NCBI GenBank assembly: GCA_026874595.1
Contig: CM049313.1
Coordinates: forward strand, 50,889,659 to 50,953,658
Length of the DNA: 64,000 bases
Reading direction: 5' to 3'
From: Sipunculus nudus
Lineage: Eukaryota > Annelida > Sipuncula > Golfingiida > Sipunculidae
Both the position numbers and the translations under genes were made by a program. Below are positions 14,522-24,105 of this stretch, one piece after another. The number at the start of each line of letters is the position of its first letter. The first letter of the stretch is position 1. Below the pieces are notes generated by a model. The model had not been told where the DNA came from and did not search any database. It saw only the letters and a list, made by a program, of their open reading frames with translations.

Positions 14522-15003
14522 CATATATATGTATCTATGTATGTATGTATATATTGGCCATATTAAATCATCTATGCATATATATATATTAGTATGGCCA
14601 ATATAATCGGGTCAGCATTCATGATTCTCCATTGAAACTCCTGTGGCTTTGGCAGATAATCCATAGTTATTATTCAATTAGTTAATACCATCCATTGGTG
14701 CCCAAGCCAGAACAGAGTTGCAAGATTATTGTCCCCATTTTGGTATGGGCCTAATTACGTTGAACAGTGTCCAATGCATGGGTACATAACTTAGGGTGAA
14801 AATGTAAAGTAGTCGAAGTAGGGTAAGTTGTTTTTATTAGTACGACAAGCCACGGTTTAACAAATAATGTTTACTTTGGCGGTGGCTGAACCAATACTCA
14901 CGTATATACGGTTTAGGAAGTAGCGAGCTTTCAATTCCTCAAGCAGAACTCTCTCATCCAAATTGGCCAAATTCGCCAAGTCTTCTGTTCCCCCTTGGTC
15001 CAT
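2136..15003 (-). CDS. Unconventional myosin motor domain, class III-like, kinase-less; 10 exons, continues beyond left edge
   Basis: Actin-based ATP-driven motor. Ten exons join in frame with GT-AG introns: 14902-15003, 13912-13977, 8474-8604, 7028-7130, 6280-6382, 5416-5572, 4720-4813, 3969-4085, 3347-3455, 2136-2255, giving 1102 nt (367 codons plus 1 nt). Seen: [13 protein letters not shown] (35-47), P-loop GESGAGKT (101-108), switch [10 protein letters not shown] (150-158), [10 protein letters not shown] and [13 protein letters not shown] near the end. The ATG at 15003 is the first Met of an open frame that extends upstream without Met; its context (G at -3, G at +4) is good. The motif order and [13 protein letters not shown] wording resemble human MYO3A by memory, but class III myosins normally carry an N-terminal kinase and this one starts directly at the motor. 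The next expected block (switch II, DIFGFE) is not in the window. Class XVI or another unconventional class remains possible. Confidence 0.9.
2256..3346. other. Myosin intron 9
   Basis: Plain AT-rich intron between exons 9 and 10. I see no repeat family, RNA gene or extra exon in it. Confidence 0.6.
3347..3455 (-). CDS. Myosin exon 9
   Basis: Encodes [20 protein letters not shown] then [16 protein letters not shown] plus one base. This is the region around the cardiomyopathy (TEDS) loop. Acceptor ATTACAG, donor GTATGT. Confidence 0.9.
3560..3790. repeat. Diverged short tandem repeat in myosin intron (GAGTCA/AAGGCCAAG type)
   Basis: Loose repeats of the type AGGCCAAGACTGAGTC, spaced about 25-40 bp. 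The same wording recurs at 8050-8170 and 8340-8440 in another intron of this gene. Too diverged to give a firm unit. Confidence 0.45.
3969..4085 (-). CDS. Myosin exon 8
   Basis: 39 codons. Encodes [20 protein letters not shown] then [29 protein letters not shown] is a conserved myosin helix. Donor GTGAGT, phase 0. Confidence 0.93.
4720..4813 (-). CDS. Myosin exon 7
   Basis: 94 nt. Encodes [20 protein letters not shown] and [11 protein letters not shown]. It aligns with the region leading to the helix before the ILALGN segment in other myosins. Acceptor CTATAG, donor GTATAA, phases consistent with both neighbours. Confidence 0.88.
5416..5572 (-). CDS. Myosin exon 6
   Basis: 157 nt. Encodes [20 protein letters not shown], then [20 protein letters not shown] and up to QPSEY, with two bases of Arg at the end. 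EYLLEKSRV and NFH.FYY are hallmark myosin segments. Confidence 0.96.
6280..6382 (-). CDS. Myosin exon 5, switch I
   Basis: Encodes [20 protein letters not shown] then [14 protein letters not shown]. The Asn, Ser and Arg of NDNSSRFGK are the switch I residues that sense the gamma-phosphate. It ends with one base of a Val codon completed in the next exon. Confidence 0.96.
7028..7130 (-). CDS. Myosin exon 4, P-loop
   Basis: Begins with the last base of Ser, then [19 protein letters not shown] and on to QQILQ. The P-loop (Walker A) binds ATP phosphates. Donor GTGAGT. The split of the codon AG|T matches exon 3. Confidence 0.97.
8474..8604 (-). CDS. Myosin exon 3
   Basis: 131 nt. Encodes [20 protein letters not shown] and continues to QNQCILI, ending with two bases (AG) of the Ser before the P-loop. 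[15 protein letters not shown] is a standard myosin segment. The 5.3 kb intron upstream holds repeat elements C1 and D1. Confidence 0.93.
9141..13289 (+). mobile_element. Family C element C1, with family D element nested inside
   Basis: 5' end ACAAGGCCTACAGGCC followed by GCAAACCTGTGC; 3' end CTCACAGGTTCGCTAAAAAG. The inverted pair GCGAACCTGTG / CACAGGTTCGC (perfect in other copies, one mismatch here) defines the ends. The core has ~130 bp monomers (TTGTATACAACAAAGCTATC type) and a short TGCACTGAGTGAACTC repeat near 11840-12070. Its span of 4.15 kb includes about 2.06 kb of D1. It lies in the myosin exon 2-3 intron. Confidence 0.7.
9353..11411 (+). mobile_element. Family D element D1, nested in C1
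   Basis: 5' ACAAGCGACTACGTGTATCC then ACCAAAATC; 3' GTATCCGCAAAACC then TGTTTTGGCGATAT. The 5' subterminal GTATCCRCCAAAA is inverted at the 3' end. The core has ~145 bp monomers, each opening with GGTGGCGCCACC or a variant (9911, 10038, 10183). A second C-type 3' end (CTCACAGGTTCGCTAAAAA, ending near 11303) lies inside, so another insertion is nested here; its 5' edge is unclear (about 10340). Confidence 0.65.
13290..13911. other. Myosin intron 2, right part
   Basis: AT-rich intron. 13310-13490 reads like an old DNA-transposon end (AATAAGACCACTCCTC and similar), also loosely seen at 51910-52050. Nothing else recognised. Confidence 0.35.
13912..13977 (-). CDS. Myosin exon 2
   Basis: 22 codons, [20 protein letters not shown] then KD. 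Acceptor TTTACAG and donor GTAAGT, phase 0 on both sides. It carries the conserved [11 protein letters not shown] strand of the motor N-terminal region. Confidence 0.93.
14466..14516. repeat. (TA)n microsatellite
   Basis: About 25 uninterrupted TA units in myosin intron 1, next to further TATG/TATA tracts (14240-14310, including an AC run at 14289-14308). Confidence 0.95.
14902..15003 (-). CDS. Myosin exon 1 (start codon, 34 codons)
   Basis: Encodes [20 protein letters not shown] and on to NRIY. The donor GTGAGT follows immediately, in phase 0. The DLANL...LLEELK pattern is the usual beginning of a myosin head. Additional open codons exist upstream of the ATG but contain no Met, so I take the ATG as the start. 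Confidence 0.85.
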
Positions 15004-15330
15004 TGCCAATGTGAAACTGTATGCTTTCTTGTCTAACAAGATACTGCTGTACACTAATCGTAGAACATGAACTCTCTCACCGCTGATATCCGCACACAGC
15101 GTACTTTGTAAACTTTCTCACCTGTACAGGTTACCTTATCGATCACGATTGCTTGACTCAACCCGCTGTCGTGACTGATTAGGTACTAAGCCCCGCCCAT
15201 TTCGAACACAGTGTTTACGTCAGCACCCTCATGGTTATTCATGAATTGCTATTTTTACACCTGGCCTGGTGATTCCCGAGCCCACGGAAATGTCCCTTTG
15301 AATGATTATTCGGGCACAAGTGGTTACTGA
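15004..15330 (-). promoter_or_regulatory. Candidate promoter/5' UTR of the myosin gene
   Basis: This sequence directly precedes the start codon and is more GC-rich than its surroundings. Seen on reading: a GC box (CCCCGCCC at 15191), a CRE-like ACGTCA at 15217-15222, and the 12-bp palindrome ACCTGTACAGGT at 15120-15131. No TATA box is obvious. The transcription start cannot be fixed from sequence alone. Confidence 0.35.
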
Positions 15331-15367
15331 GAGTCGTCCTATTTGTTCGAGACCATATGATTTTGAT

Positions 15368-15647
15368 CTGCAAGATGAGGGCATGCTAACGGGAGGAATT
15401 ATCTGCAAGATGAGGGCATTCTCACGGGAGGAATTATCTGCAAGATGAGGGCATGCTCACGGGAGGAATTATTTGCAAGATGAGGGCATGCTCACGGGAG
15501 GAATTTTCTGCAAGATGAGGGCATGCTCACGGGAGGAATTTTCTGCAAGATGAGGGCATGCTCACGGGAGGAATTATCTACAAGATGAGGGCACGCTAAT
15601 GGGAGGAATTATCTGCAAGATGAGGGCATGCTCACGGGACGAATTAT
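15368..15647. repeat. 35-bp minisatellite, 8 units
   Basis: Eight head-to-tail units begin at 15368 and every 35 bp after that, with consensus CTGCAAGATGAGGGCATGCT then CACGGGAGGAATTAT. Only scattered single-base differences exist and there are no indels. It sits about 365 bp upstream of the myosin start codon. The period is not a multiple of three and I see no coding use. Confidence 0.97.
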
Positions 15648-16207
15648 CCATGTACAGCCTTGAAAACGAACTAATTCAGCTGTTATACTATTTTGTACAT
15701 TTGTGTGATTGGAGGCTTAATCTCGGTGCTACAGAGGAATTGTCTGCGGAAACTTACTAAATTAATGAATACTGTTCTGTTAATAGAAGCATACATAAAG
15801 CCTATATGCATGATTCTATTAACAGACCAGTATTAATTATATTAACAGTATTTACTATATTATAAACCTTAAAGAAATTCTTAGGAAATAATATAAGGTC
15901 CTGAAAATTGAGAAAATCGCATTTAAGAAATACGCAGCGATGTGAAGATGCATGGGTGTTGAAAAAAGGTTAACCCATTATGAATTTGTTTAAATTCCAA
16001 TATAACATCAAAGAACATATATACAAAGTAAATATTCGGCACGAATATTGTTTGTTGAAATAGTGATTAAACTCTGGTTTATTTATAGGCTTGGCGGTAT
16101 TAATCAATTTGTTCGAGACTTAAACTTTCTGTTCTGAAATACCAAATATTTGAAGTATACGACGACACATTTTTACTAGAAACCCCGGGCCATGCATGTT
16201 CTTTATT

Positions 16208-16246
<39 letters not shown>

Positions 16247-17005
16247 CATACATTTATTAGTGTGAATGTCGGTCTAATTTAGAATTCTGGTTACCTAAAT
16301 GTTACAAACAAAAGTTCCTGACTAAGTCCCATCTACTGAGGCAATGAATAACGTTTCTTTTGACACATTTTGTCGGCATATATAATTATTACCAGCCTTT
16401 CCGGGCAATACAGCTGTATGTTATATACATATTCAAGCATAGCTGAAATCTTGCCTTGGATGCAAATTTACTTTAAATACAAAGAGGCATAGAAATGTTC
16501 ATGTAAACTTGAAAAAGAAATCTGTTGGGATTTGACACGTAGTCTTAACGACGTATCGAGATTAGCGTACACTTTTTAGAGCATATACCCTGGTCTCCTC
16601 ATAGCTATGACAACACGACACTTAGGCTTTCTAAAATATCTGATAGGGTCCTGTGAATTATGATGCAAGTCCTCATAAAACATGTGCACTCATTCTAAGG
16701 GTCGGATCAAATATATGCTGTGTAGTAGTATTTGACAGCAGAGGCTTATATGTTTGTGTTATAATTTGGTAATTAATGAAGAAAAAAAAATGTTGTTACA
16801 CAAAATTATTTACTTTAGTTACCTACTTTCTTTCTTATGGCTCCGATTCACACAAAGCTATCAAGCCATTATGACGGACGCAGAGAAAAAACTTTCACAG
16901 TATAATATGTCTCGTTATTAATAACGGCTGCATGAATATATGTAAGTCAAGCGTAATATTTACTATTTTTCCAACAGAAAAACGTCAGTTTATATCTTAC
17001 TTAAA
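15648..17005. other. Intergenic sequence, no gene seen
   Basis: AT-rich, with a (TA)n tract at 16210-16240. No ORF of note, RNA gene or repeat end recognised. Confidence 0.6.
16210..16240. repeat. (TA)n microsatellite
   Basis: About 15 TA units in the intergenic sequence upstream of the myosin gene. Confidence 0.9.
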
Positions 17006-17504
17006 ACAAGATGTGTCGGCACGACACGAATGAGCCCGCCTGGAGCAAATTAGAAATATTTGTTAAAGTTTGTAATATTTTCGATGTTCAGGAGCTGCCA
17101 TACGGTCAAAAGTAGGTCGACCAGGACAAAACGCGAATTTGATATGTAAGTGGTCATTATGCGCACACACACACACACACAAAATCAGGCCAATAATCGC
17201 AGGCATTGCGAAAAAAAATCCGTACATGAGCATTTATCACGAAAATTTGTATTTTTCATGAAATTGTCTATGCTTTGCAGTTTTTATTCAGTCAAAAGTG
17301 AGTCAACTGGGACGAAACGCAAACTCGATCTGTAACTGGTCATTATCTACCAGCACACCAAAAATCAGGCCAATATCTGCAGGCACTGCGAAAAAAAGTC
17401 CGTACAACTGTTTGATTTCGGAATGACGGAATGGCAAAATGACGGAATGACGGACATAGGTAAAACTCTATGTCCCCGCCACTGTGTGGCGGGGGCATAA
17501 AAAA
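17006..17504 (+). mobile_element. Family A element A2, complete short copy
   Basis: Starts ACAAGATGTGTCGGCACGAC (GTGTCG-GCA-CGACAC hairpin), then GAGCCCGCC. It holds about two and a half of the ~180 bp monomers seen at 1-930, an ACGGA-rich tract, and the 3' hairpin CCCCGCCAC-TGT-GTGGCGGGG followed by GCATAAAAAA. The inverted GCCCGCC / GGCGGGGGC pair links the two ends. This is the clearest complete unit of its family. Confidence 0.85.
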
Positions 17505-19073
17505 TGTGGACAAGTGGATGAAAATGAAAAAGTACTGTTAGAAATGGCGTGCACACCTGCATGTACTAGAATTGATGCAAACCCAATAGCTTGTACTGCT
17601 ATCCCACTGTCTTCAGTTAATTAAAATCCGATGTTTTGTTGACAGGCTGCCGTTAGTCTCTTGAATGTACTTAACAAGAGCAATGCATGAAAAAATCCCT
17701 GATAACAATGGATGAAAATCTATTCACGTTTATATGCTGTAAAACAAGTGTTCTTGAAGTGTAACATGTTCTGCCTCGTCCCGATTTTTCTTTACATTAT
17801 CGTAATATACGTTGCAGCTGTCTTTCGGACACATCCACTGCGCATATTAAATTCATTAACAGAGGCTTGTCGGACTTGTGTCATGGTTTGAACGTCTACC
17901 AAAACCTGGATCACTTTCAGGTGCATGGTGCCAACATTTTACATAGTCTATTGAAGCTGGCAACATTTCTCATCAATAACTGATATAATTGTCATGAAAT
18001 GTGCACATCATAAGATGCACTATGAATTGATGAACTTGCATTTACATCAGTGGCGGATCCAGGATTTTACCATAGAGGGGGCACAACCGCCACAAGGGTA
18101 TGATTTTATACGGACTTTGCTATAGGCATCTCAATAAAAAAAGGAAGCGTCGAATATTTCATACAAAAATAATTATGCCACATGTTCAGGCTACTTTGTG
18201 ACTTTAATATTTGTGAAGGGAATCTTAAATGGATATTGTCTTAAGTTGGTAAATTAAAAATAACTGATTAAATTCACTTTATATATCTCACTCAGCGGCA
18301 GTTAATATTTAATACATGGCATGCAATGATTTTGAGATCCTTCAAGTACAAATGCTATTTAAATAACCCAACGTTGTAAAGACAAATATTTGGCGGCAAC
18401 GGCAATATCAATCTCTGAAACACTTGAATTATACAAAAAAGTTCACTAAAAGAACTGTTAAACATATTAACACCTGAATTACCATGAGGTATCTCCCGTC
18501 TCATTATGATCTGACAATGAATATGTTTAAGAAATATGAACACCAAACATAATTTAAATCACAGTTACTAAATCTTCACACATATATACGGCAAATATAC
18601 TTTAATCAATAAAACAATAATCAATGTAATCAATGACACACGTTTTGAAGCATTGCAAGTATGGAACCTACTGAAACTTTGCAAGTATTCTTCCCGGCAA
18701 ACTTTTGTTTATCATGCAAGTATTCCTTATAACACCTACATTCATTTTCCAGAAAGAATATACTCTTTAAAGATGGATTTTGCCTTTTCCGAAATAGGCC
18801 TATGTGCTTGCCCAAACTACACACAAATAAAATGACAATTTTTCCAGAACTTAATTTTTTTATGTATGCAAGCAAACTGTGTCCATAACGAATGCCTTAT
18901 TTCTGTTAAATAAGTGGCGATTTACTTAGATATGTAGAGATTCATGCAGATACGCAATAATATGGGAGAGGGAGCATTTCCATTCGGAAAGGTATGGGGT
19001 AATGCAGCCTCAGGTCCTACCGTCCTTTGGCCAAGGGGCGTTCCAGTTACTGGCATTACTGGGGTCCTAGTGA
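17505..19073. other. Intergenic sequence, with a possible transposon end at 18048
   Basis: 18048-18066 reads CAGTGGCGGATCCAGGAT, a wording common at invertebrate DNA-transposon ends; no matching partner was found. 18944-19072 is relatively GC-rich and open on the plus strand (begins MQIRNNMGEGAFPFGKVWGN), but I recognise no protein in it. The rest is featureless. Confidence 0.4.
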
Positions 19074-19219
19074 AACTAGGGACCCATGGGTCTCGACGCT
19101 CAGCTGCATTTGTCTATAGGGATATATGATTATGAGGTCTTCCAAAATAATGGTCCTGTGATCAGTTTGAAGCCAACCTGCCTACCCAAACTGGAGTTAT
19201 CATCCATTAACTAATTTTT

Positions 19220-20560
19220 GAACGGATGGGCCCTGTGACCTTTACCTTTGACCTTGTGACCCTAAAATCTAAAGGAAACTTCCCCTATTGGCCGGTGAAC
19301 CACATGTTGCTGATGGAAGGATTGAGATGAAAAGTTTGGCTTAAAATGCATCCACAATATTTCTAAAGTGGGTCCTATGACCTTGACCTTTGATCTCATG
19401 ACCCAAGAATCAACAGTTCTTACTTTAGTGGTGGGTCATATATAAGTCAAGTTTGAAACCAATATTTCAAACTAAACTGGTGTTATCATCTGGAAACTAA
19501 TATGTGGATTGATGGCCCCCATGACCTTGACCTTGTGACCCCAAAATCCATCAGTTACTTCCACTATTGGCAGGTGAGCAACATCTGGAAGATGTTTGGG
19601 ACAGAAAGTTTGGTTAAATACATCAACAATCTTTTTAAAGAAGTGGGTCCTGTGACCTTGACCTTTGGCCTTATACCCCCAAAATCAAAAGGGTTCTTGC
19701 ATGATTGGTGGGTCATATATAAGTCAAAATTGAAACCAATATGTCAATCCAAACTGGAGTTATCATCCAGAAACAAATACGTGGACAGATGGGCCCCTGT
19801 GACGATGACCTTTGACCTTGTAACCCCCAAATCAATCAGTTTCTTCCCCTATTGAGAGCTAAGTTATATGTGCAAAATAGAAGGTTTTGGATGAAAAGTT
19901 TGGCTTAAAATGCATCCACAATCTTTCTAAATAAGTGGGTACTATGACCTTGACCTTTGACCTCATGGCCCCAAAATTGAACAGAATCTTCCCCTATTGG
20001 CAAGTTAGCAATATCTTGAAGATGGAAGGTTTGGGATGAAAAGTTTGGCTTCAAATGCATATGCATTCTTTTTAAAGATATGAGTCCTGTGACCATGATC
20101 TTTGACGTTGGACCTCAAAATCCACACGGTTCTTACTTTAGTGGTGAGTCATATATAAGTTAAGTTTGAAACCAATATGTCAAACTAAACTGGAGTTATC
20201 ATCTGGAAACTAATTTGTGAACAGATGGCCCCTGTGACCTTGACCTTTGACCATGTGACCCCAAATTCATCTATGCCCTATACTGGCAAGTCAGCTAAAT
20301 GTGCAAAATGGAAAGTTTAGGATGAAAAGCTTGGCTTAAAATGCAGCCATAATCTTTTTAAATAAGTGAGTCCTGTGGCCTTGACCTCTGACCTCATGAC
20401 GCCAAAATCATATAGGTTCTTGCTTTAGTGGTGGGCCATATGTAAGTCAAGTTTGAAATCCATGTGTCAATAAAACCTGGAGTTATCATCTGGAAACAAA
20501 TTTGTGTGGATGGACGGATGGACAGAGAGACAAGCAAACAGACTGACAGACAGACAGTGT
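19220..20560 (+). repeat. ~145 bp tandem array with repeated TGACCTTGACCTTTGACC
   Basis: Units recur near 19229, 19374, 19515, 19650, 19796, 19940, 20086, 20231 and 20374. Alternate units are more alike, so the higher-order unit is about 290 bp. Each holds a variant of TGACCTTGACCTTTGACC. It ends in a GGACGGATGGACAG-type tract (20515-20560). Confidence 0.8.
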
Positions 20561-20834
20561 GATAACTATATGGCATGCACTTTTGATCAATAAACCCACC
20601 AGGTATTGGGACACTAGATGTAATTACAGCTGAGAAACTGACATTATTGTTGTCATTTTATAGTAAAAAAAAATATATATTCGTTGAAATAACAAAAAAT
20701 ACAGGTGGCGCCACCACTTTTCGGGAACTGAAAAAACTAGTCATGGTCAATATTCAAGGCAAGATTCATGACAATCCATGCAATAATTATCAATATATAT
20801 GTATTATATTTTTGATAATTCTGGGGGGTACTTT

Positions 20835-21506
20835 CAGACCTGGGAGCTAGCCGTTGACCTGTAAATCGGCTGGCTGGAAGAAAAAATGGCTGGCTAGCCG
20901 GCTGAGCCGGCTCAGGTCTAAGAACAATGATGATGGCTGAGTGGACAGCGTTGTGGCTGGCTAGCCGGCTGAGCCGTTAAGATAAAGCAAATATCTAATG
21001 GTCAAAATGTTCTCTCAATCTAATGCAATTATATTTATATGTACAAGAATATGAAACAAACCCTTTGGATGAATTAATTTTATTCAATATCACGCCGGGC
21101 GTGTACAAGGACAGTGAGTGGTTACGTGAAGGATGGGGTTTCCCCCACTGTGTTTTCAGATCTGACAACATAGCGTGTTTTGGTGATGCTGAGCGCTAAT
21201 TTGATCAGATGAAATTTGTTATGATTTTCCTCAATCCTTTTGACAGACGTTGCTACACATGCATCTCAACTGATATAACGTTACATTGCTAAAAGCATCT
21301 TGAAAAATCGAAGGCTTCAATTCAGCTATTGAGATATCATTGTTTGCATCCTCAAAGAAACTGTTTTCGTGCGCTCACTTGCATGACAGTTCAACCGGAT
21401 AATCGTTTTTCGTGTGCCAAACTTAAAGTGTCAAAGCTTGACGTACTGCTTGCTTCTTTTTTTAACTGTATCACATGAGGTTATGTGAAAGGGCAGGAAA
21501 TTTTGT

Positions 21507-21578
<72 letters not shown>

Positions 21579-22857
21579 TACAGAAAGTCATGCTTCACCC
21601 GCGAGTGTGTCTAAATTAATAAAAACATTTGGTAATAATCTGTCATTTGAGGAGGGAGAGAGATGACACAATCGTACAAAATCGAACTCCAGCCCAGGAG
21701 TTTTTATAAAAATTATGAAATTTGATTACTTAAAACATATTGTGAGTTCTTCTTGACGTAATGTGAACAGACCAACTCACTGCCACAACCACGAAATCTC
21801 TAATTCCTTTTGGCCTAGCCTATGATCAACATGTTTTTTTCCTGCGCTGAACTTTCCAGGTCGCAATCCTGTACGTAATTTGTCACGTGACTTAATTGAA
21901 ATATGAATTTTGTCATGCATTTTCGCAGGTGTGAGCCTCAACCATCCTCGTGACCTCTTATCTGTGACCCTTAAAATGTTCATGCAGCAATATGTTTGTC
22001 AGTAGTTTAAGCATCCGGTGTCTGCAGCTGTTTTAACACTGATTTGGTCTCGCGTTTTAAATTCAAATTGCTAACCAATCAGACTCGCTTAAAAGTTTAG
22101 TTTCTACTCAAGGATTTTATGACATTTATTCATATGTGATTACGCGAATGACATTTGTAGCATGATTATAATATTAGGTAGTTATGAGCGGTCGCTGGCT
22201 GCCGACATCGTTTCATGGTTATACGTACACTGTCTTATATTGGCTGGAAACAATGATAACAAAAATGCATGCATATTTTTTCCATACATATAACAGCTTT
22301 TCCCTATGTTTTTCGTTCATTTAATCCTAAATTTTAACCGAGCAGTATATAATATTTTTTTTAAATATTGCACATCGACCTCAGTAACTTTAAATGTTCA
22401 AGCATCAGTATCTGACTGAATAAACTTGGGAATTATCTGGATTCCTGAATTATTTCTCTTTATTTTGAGCAACCAGGATTAGAGAAACGCCCTTGATCAA
22501 ACGGGGAATATGCCAGTTATCCGGTCTGAAAAAAAGAGGCTTGCGGGAACCTTGTTGACTGTCTTACATAATGACTTACAAATTCCATAAAATTAATCAT
22601 GCATTTCCATTGCGAAGCCATGCAGCTCAGTGATATCTGCTTAAGACGAGTTCGTGTTAACATAATACTGTAGTAACTATTTACAAGCTGACAAGCTTTT
22701 TTCTTCAGCTTATCAATATTTCACCGGCGGCTGAGCCGGTGTTTACTAATCGGCGGCGGCTGGCGCAATTCGGCGGCTCAAGAAAACTATTGGCGGCGGC
22801 TTGCTTTTAAAATAAACGGCGGCGGCTGGCTCAATTCGGCGGCGGCTCCCAGGTCTT
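20835..22857. mobile_element. hAT-like non-autonomous element, 2023 bp, 8-bp TSD
   Basis: Flanked by perfect 8-bp direct repeats GGTACTTT (20827-20834 and 22858-22865). Terminal inverted repeats share AGACCTGGGAGC at both ends. Inside the ends lie GC-rich foldback tracts (GGCTAGCCGGCTGAGCCGGC near 20900; CGGCGGCTGAGCCGG near 22730 and GGCGGCGGCT to 22845). The interior has a (TA)n run at 21509-21575 and no intact transposase. The uninterrupted target (GGGGGTACTTTCAAGCCC) exists at 31602 in B2. 8-bp TSD and short TIR fit the hAT superfamily. Confidence 0.85.
21509..21575. repeat. (TA)n microsatellite
   Basis: About 33 TA units inside the hAT-like element. Confidence 0.95.
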
Positions 22858-23060
22858 GGTACTTTCAAGCCCCATAGCTCGAAGGATATAGGTCGCAGTG
22901 ACCTAATTTCAGGTTTCCATGGAGATTTTTTATTGACCTCCCTGGATATTCACTTAGAAGTTTCTAGGTCCAGCAGTTACGATTTGTGCCCTGCTAACGG
23001 CTGGCCGGCCAAAGCGCCATTCCAATACCTCAGTTGACTTACAGTCAGCTGAGCTAAAAA

Positions 23061-24105
23061 ATGGGGTACTGTGGCAGAATAAGGAAGGGGTCAGCTTGAG
23101 ATAAAAATCTATCTCTAGTTACATCCATGGTGATGCAGATGAAAAGAATTAAAATAAATTAACAACGTACAGCTGTGCATACCTATTTGTCGTGGTTACG
23201 AGTTGATATACCTTTCAGTCTTTCAACCAAGAAGGCGGAGCCAGTCTCAGTAATGATACAGGAGAAGACCTGCATGTACATTCGCGTGAAGCGCCCCATC
23301 CAGCGCAAACTCAGATCGAGACTTTCTGAAGCAATTGCTAAATGGAGCATATGGTGGCTAACGTTCATTGTAACGTGATGTTGAGACAAAAAGTGAATGT
23401 TAAATGCAGATGACACATGTAATAAGGTGACAAAAATAATGAATAATTTGCATAATTTGGTACGTACTTTAAAACAGACAATTAGAACGAAAAGGACAGG
23501 CTGACTTAGTTTAAAAGCTGAACAGGGTCACAGTGATATAATTCTAGAAAATGGCGTTTACTAGTCATATTGTGGGCATGTGAAGAGCTTTCAATTCAAC
23601 AAATATGAGTTAAGGTCAGCTAAAATACCAATCAGGAAATGACATTCCACTAAACTGGAACCGAATCAAAAATAGAAGAATCGAGTGCTTTTGCGCGAGT
23701 GACCCAAAAAATCACAATGTCCACCGGGAAATAACATTGAGAGCTTGAAGTCAAGGTCATACGTAACAGTATTTTGTACAGTGGTAAGGACTGCATAGTC
23801 TGGTATAATTAAGGTTGTTATTAGCGAAGCCAAAAGCACCCATAAAGTATGCCGTATAACCTTGTTTTGGGGGCAAATGGTTCACAGTAACCTATAATTT
23901 CAGAAAATGTTGTTAACTTTCCACTATCTAAAGTTCTATTTACTTGATTTAGATGGCTACACTTTAATTACTGCAATACTTACATGTTCATTTCTACAAA
24001 AATGCTGGGTGTTTTAAAAATTACCGGCGTTTTTAACAATAATTATTAAATAAAAAGAAATATGAAAACATGAATGTCCAGTTACGGTGGAAAAACTAAA
24101 AAATG
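23061..24105. other. Intergenic sequence with one candidate exon
   Basis: Between B5 and the next repeat array. The GC-rich open stretch at 23183-23416 is listed separately. Otherwise nothing recognised. Confidence 0.4.
23183..23416 (-). other. Unidentified open stretch, possible exon
   Basis: A GC-rich island (mainly 23196-23360) in AT-rich sequence. The minus frame is open for 77 codons and includes SLDLSLRWMGRFTRMYMQVF then SCIITETGSAFLVERLK, followed by an AG|GTATAT donor-like site; CTTCAG upstream could be an acceptor. The plus strand is also open over much of it and is preceded by TTTCAG. I recognise no family. Coding status and strand are undecided. Confidence 0.25.

Larger units (their letters stand above)
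19074..23060 (+). mobile_element. Family B element B5, interrupted by a hAT-like element
   Basis: 5' end AGGGACCCATGGGTC with CGCTCAGCTG; 3' end ACTTACAGTCAGCTGAGC then TAAAAA. The inverted pair is GCTCAGCTG / CAGCTGAGC. The first 1.5 kb is a tandem array with period about 145 bp (see separate entry). The module at 20700-20834 resumes at 22866 after the 2 kb insertion and matches 31468-31822 in B2. Confidence 0.75.
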
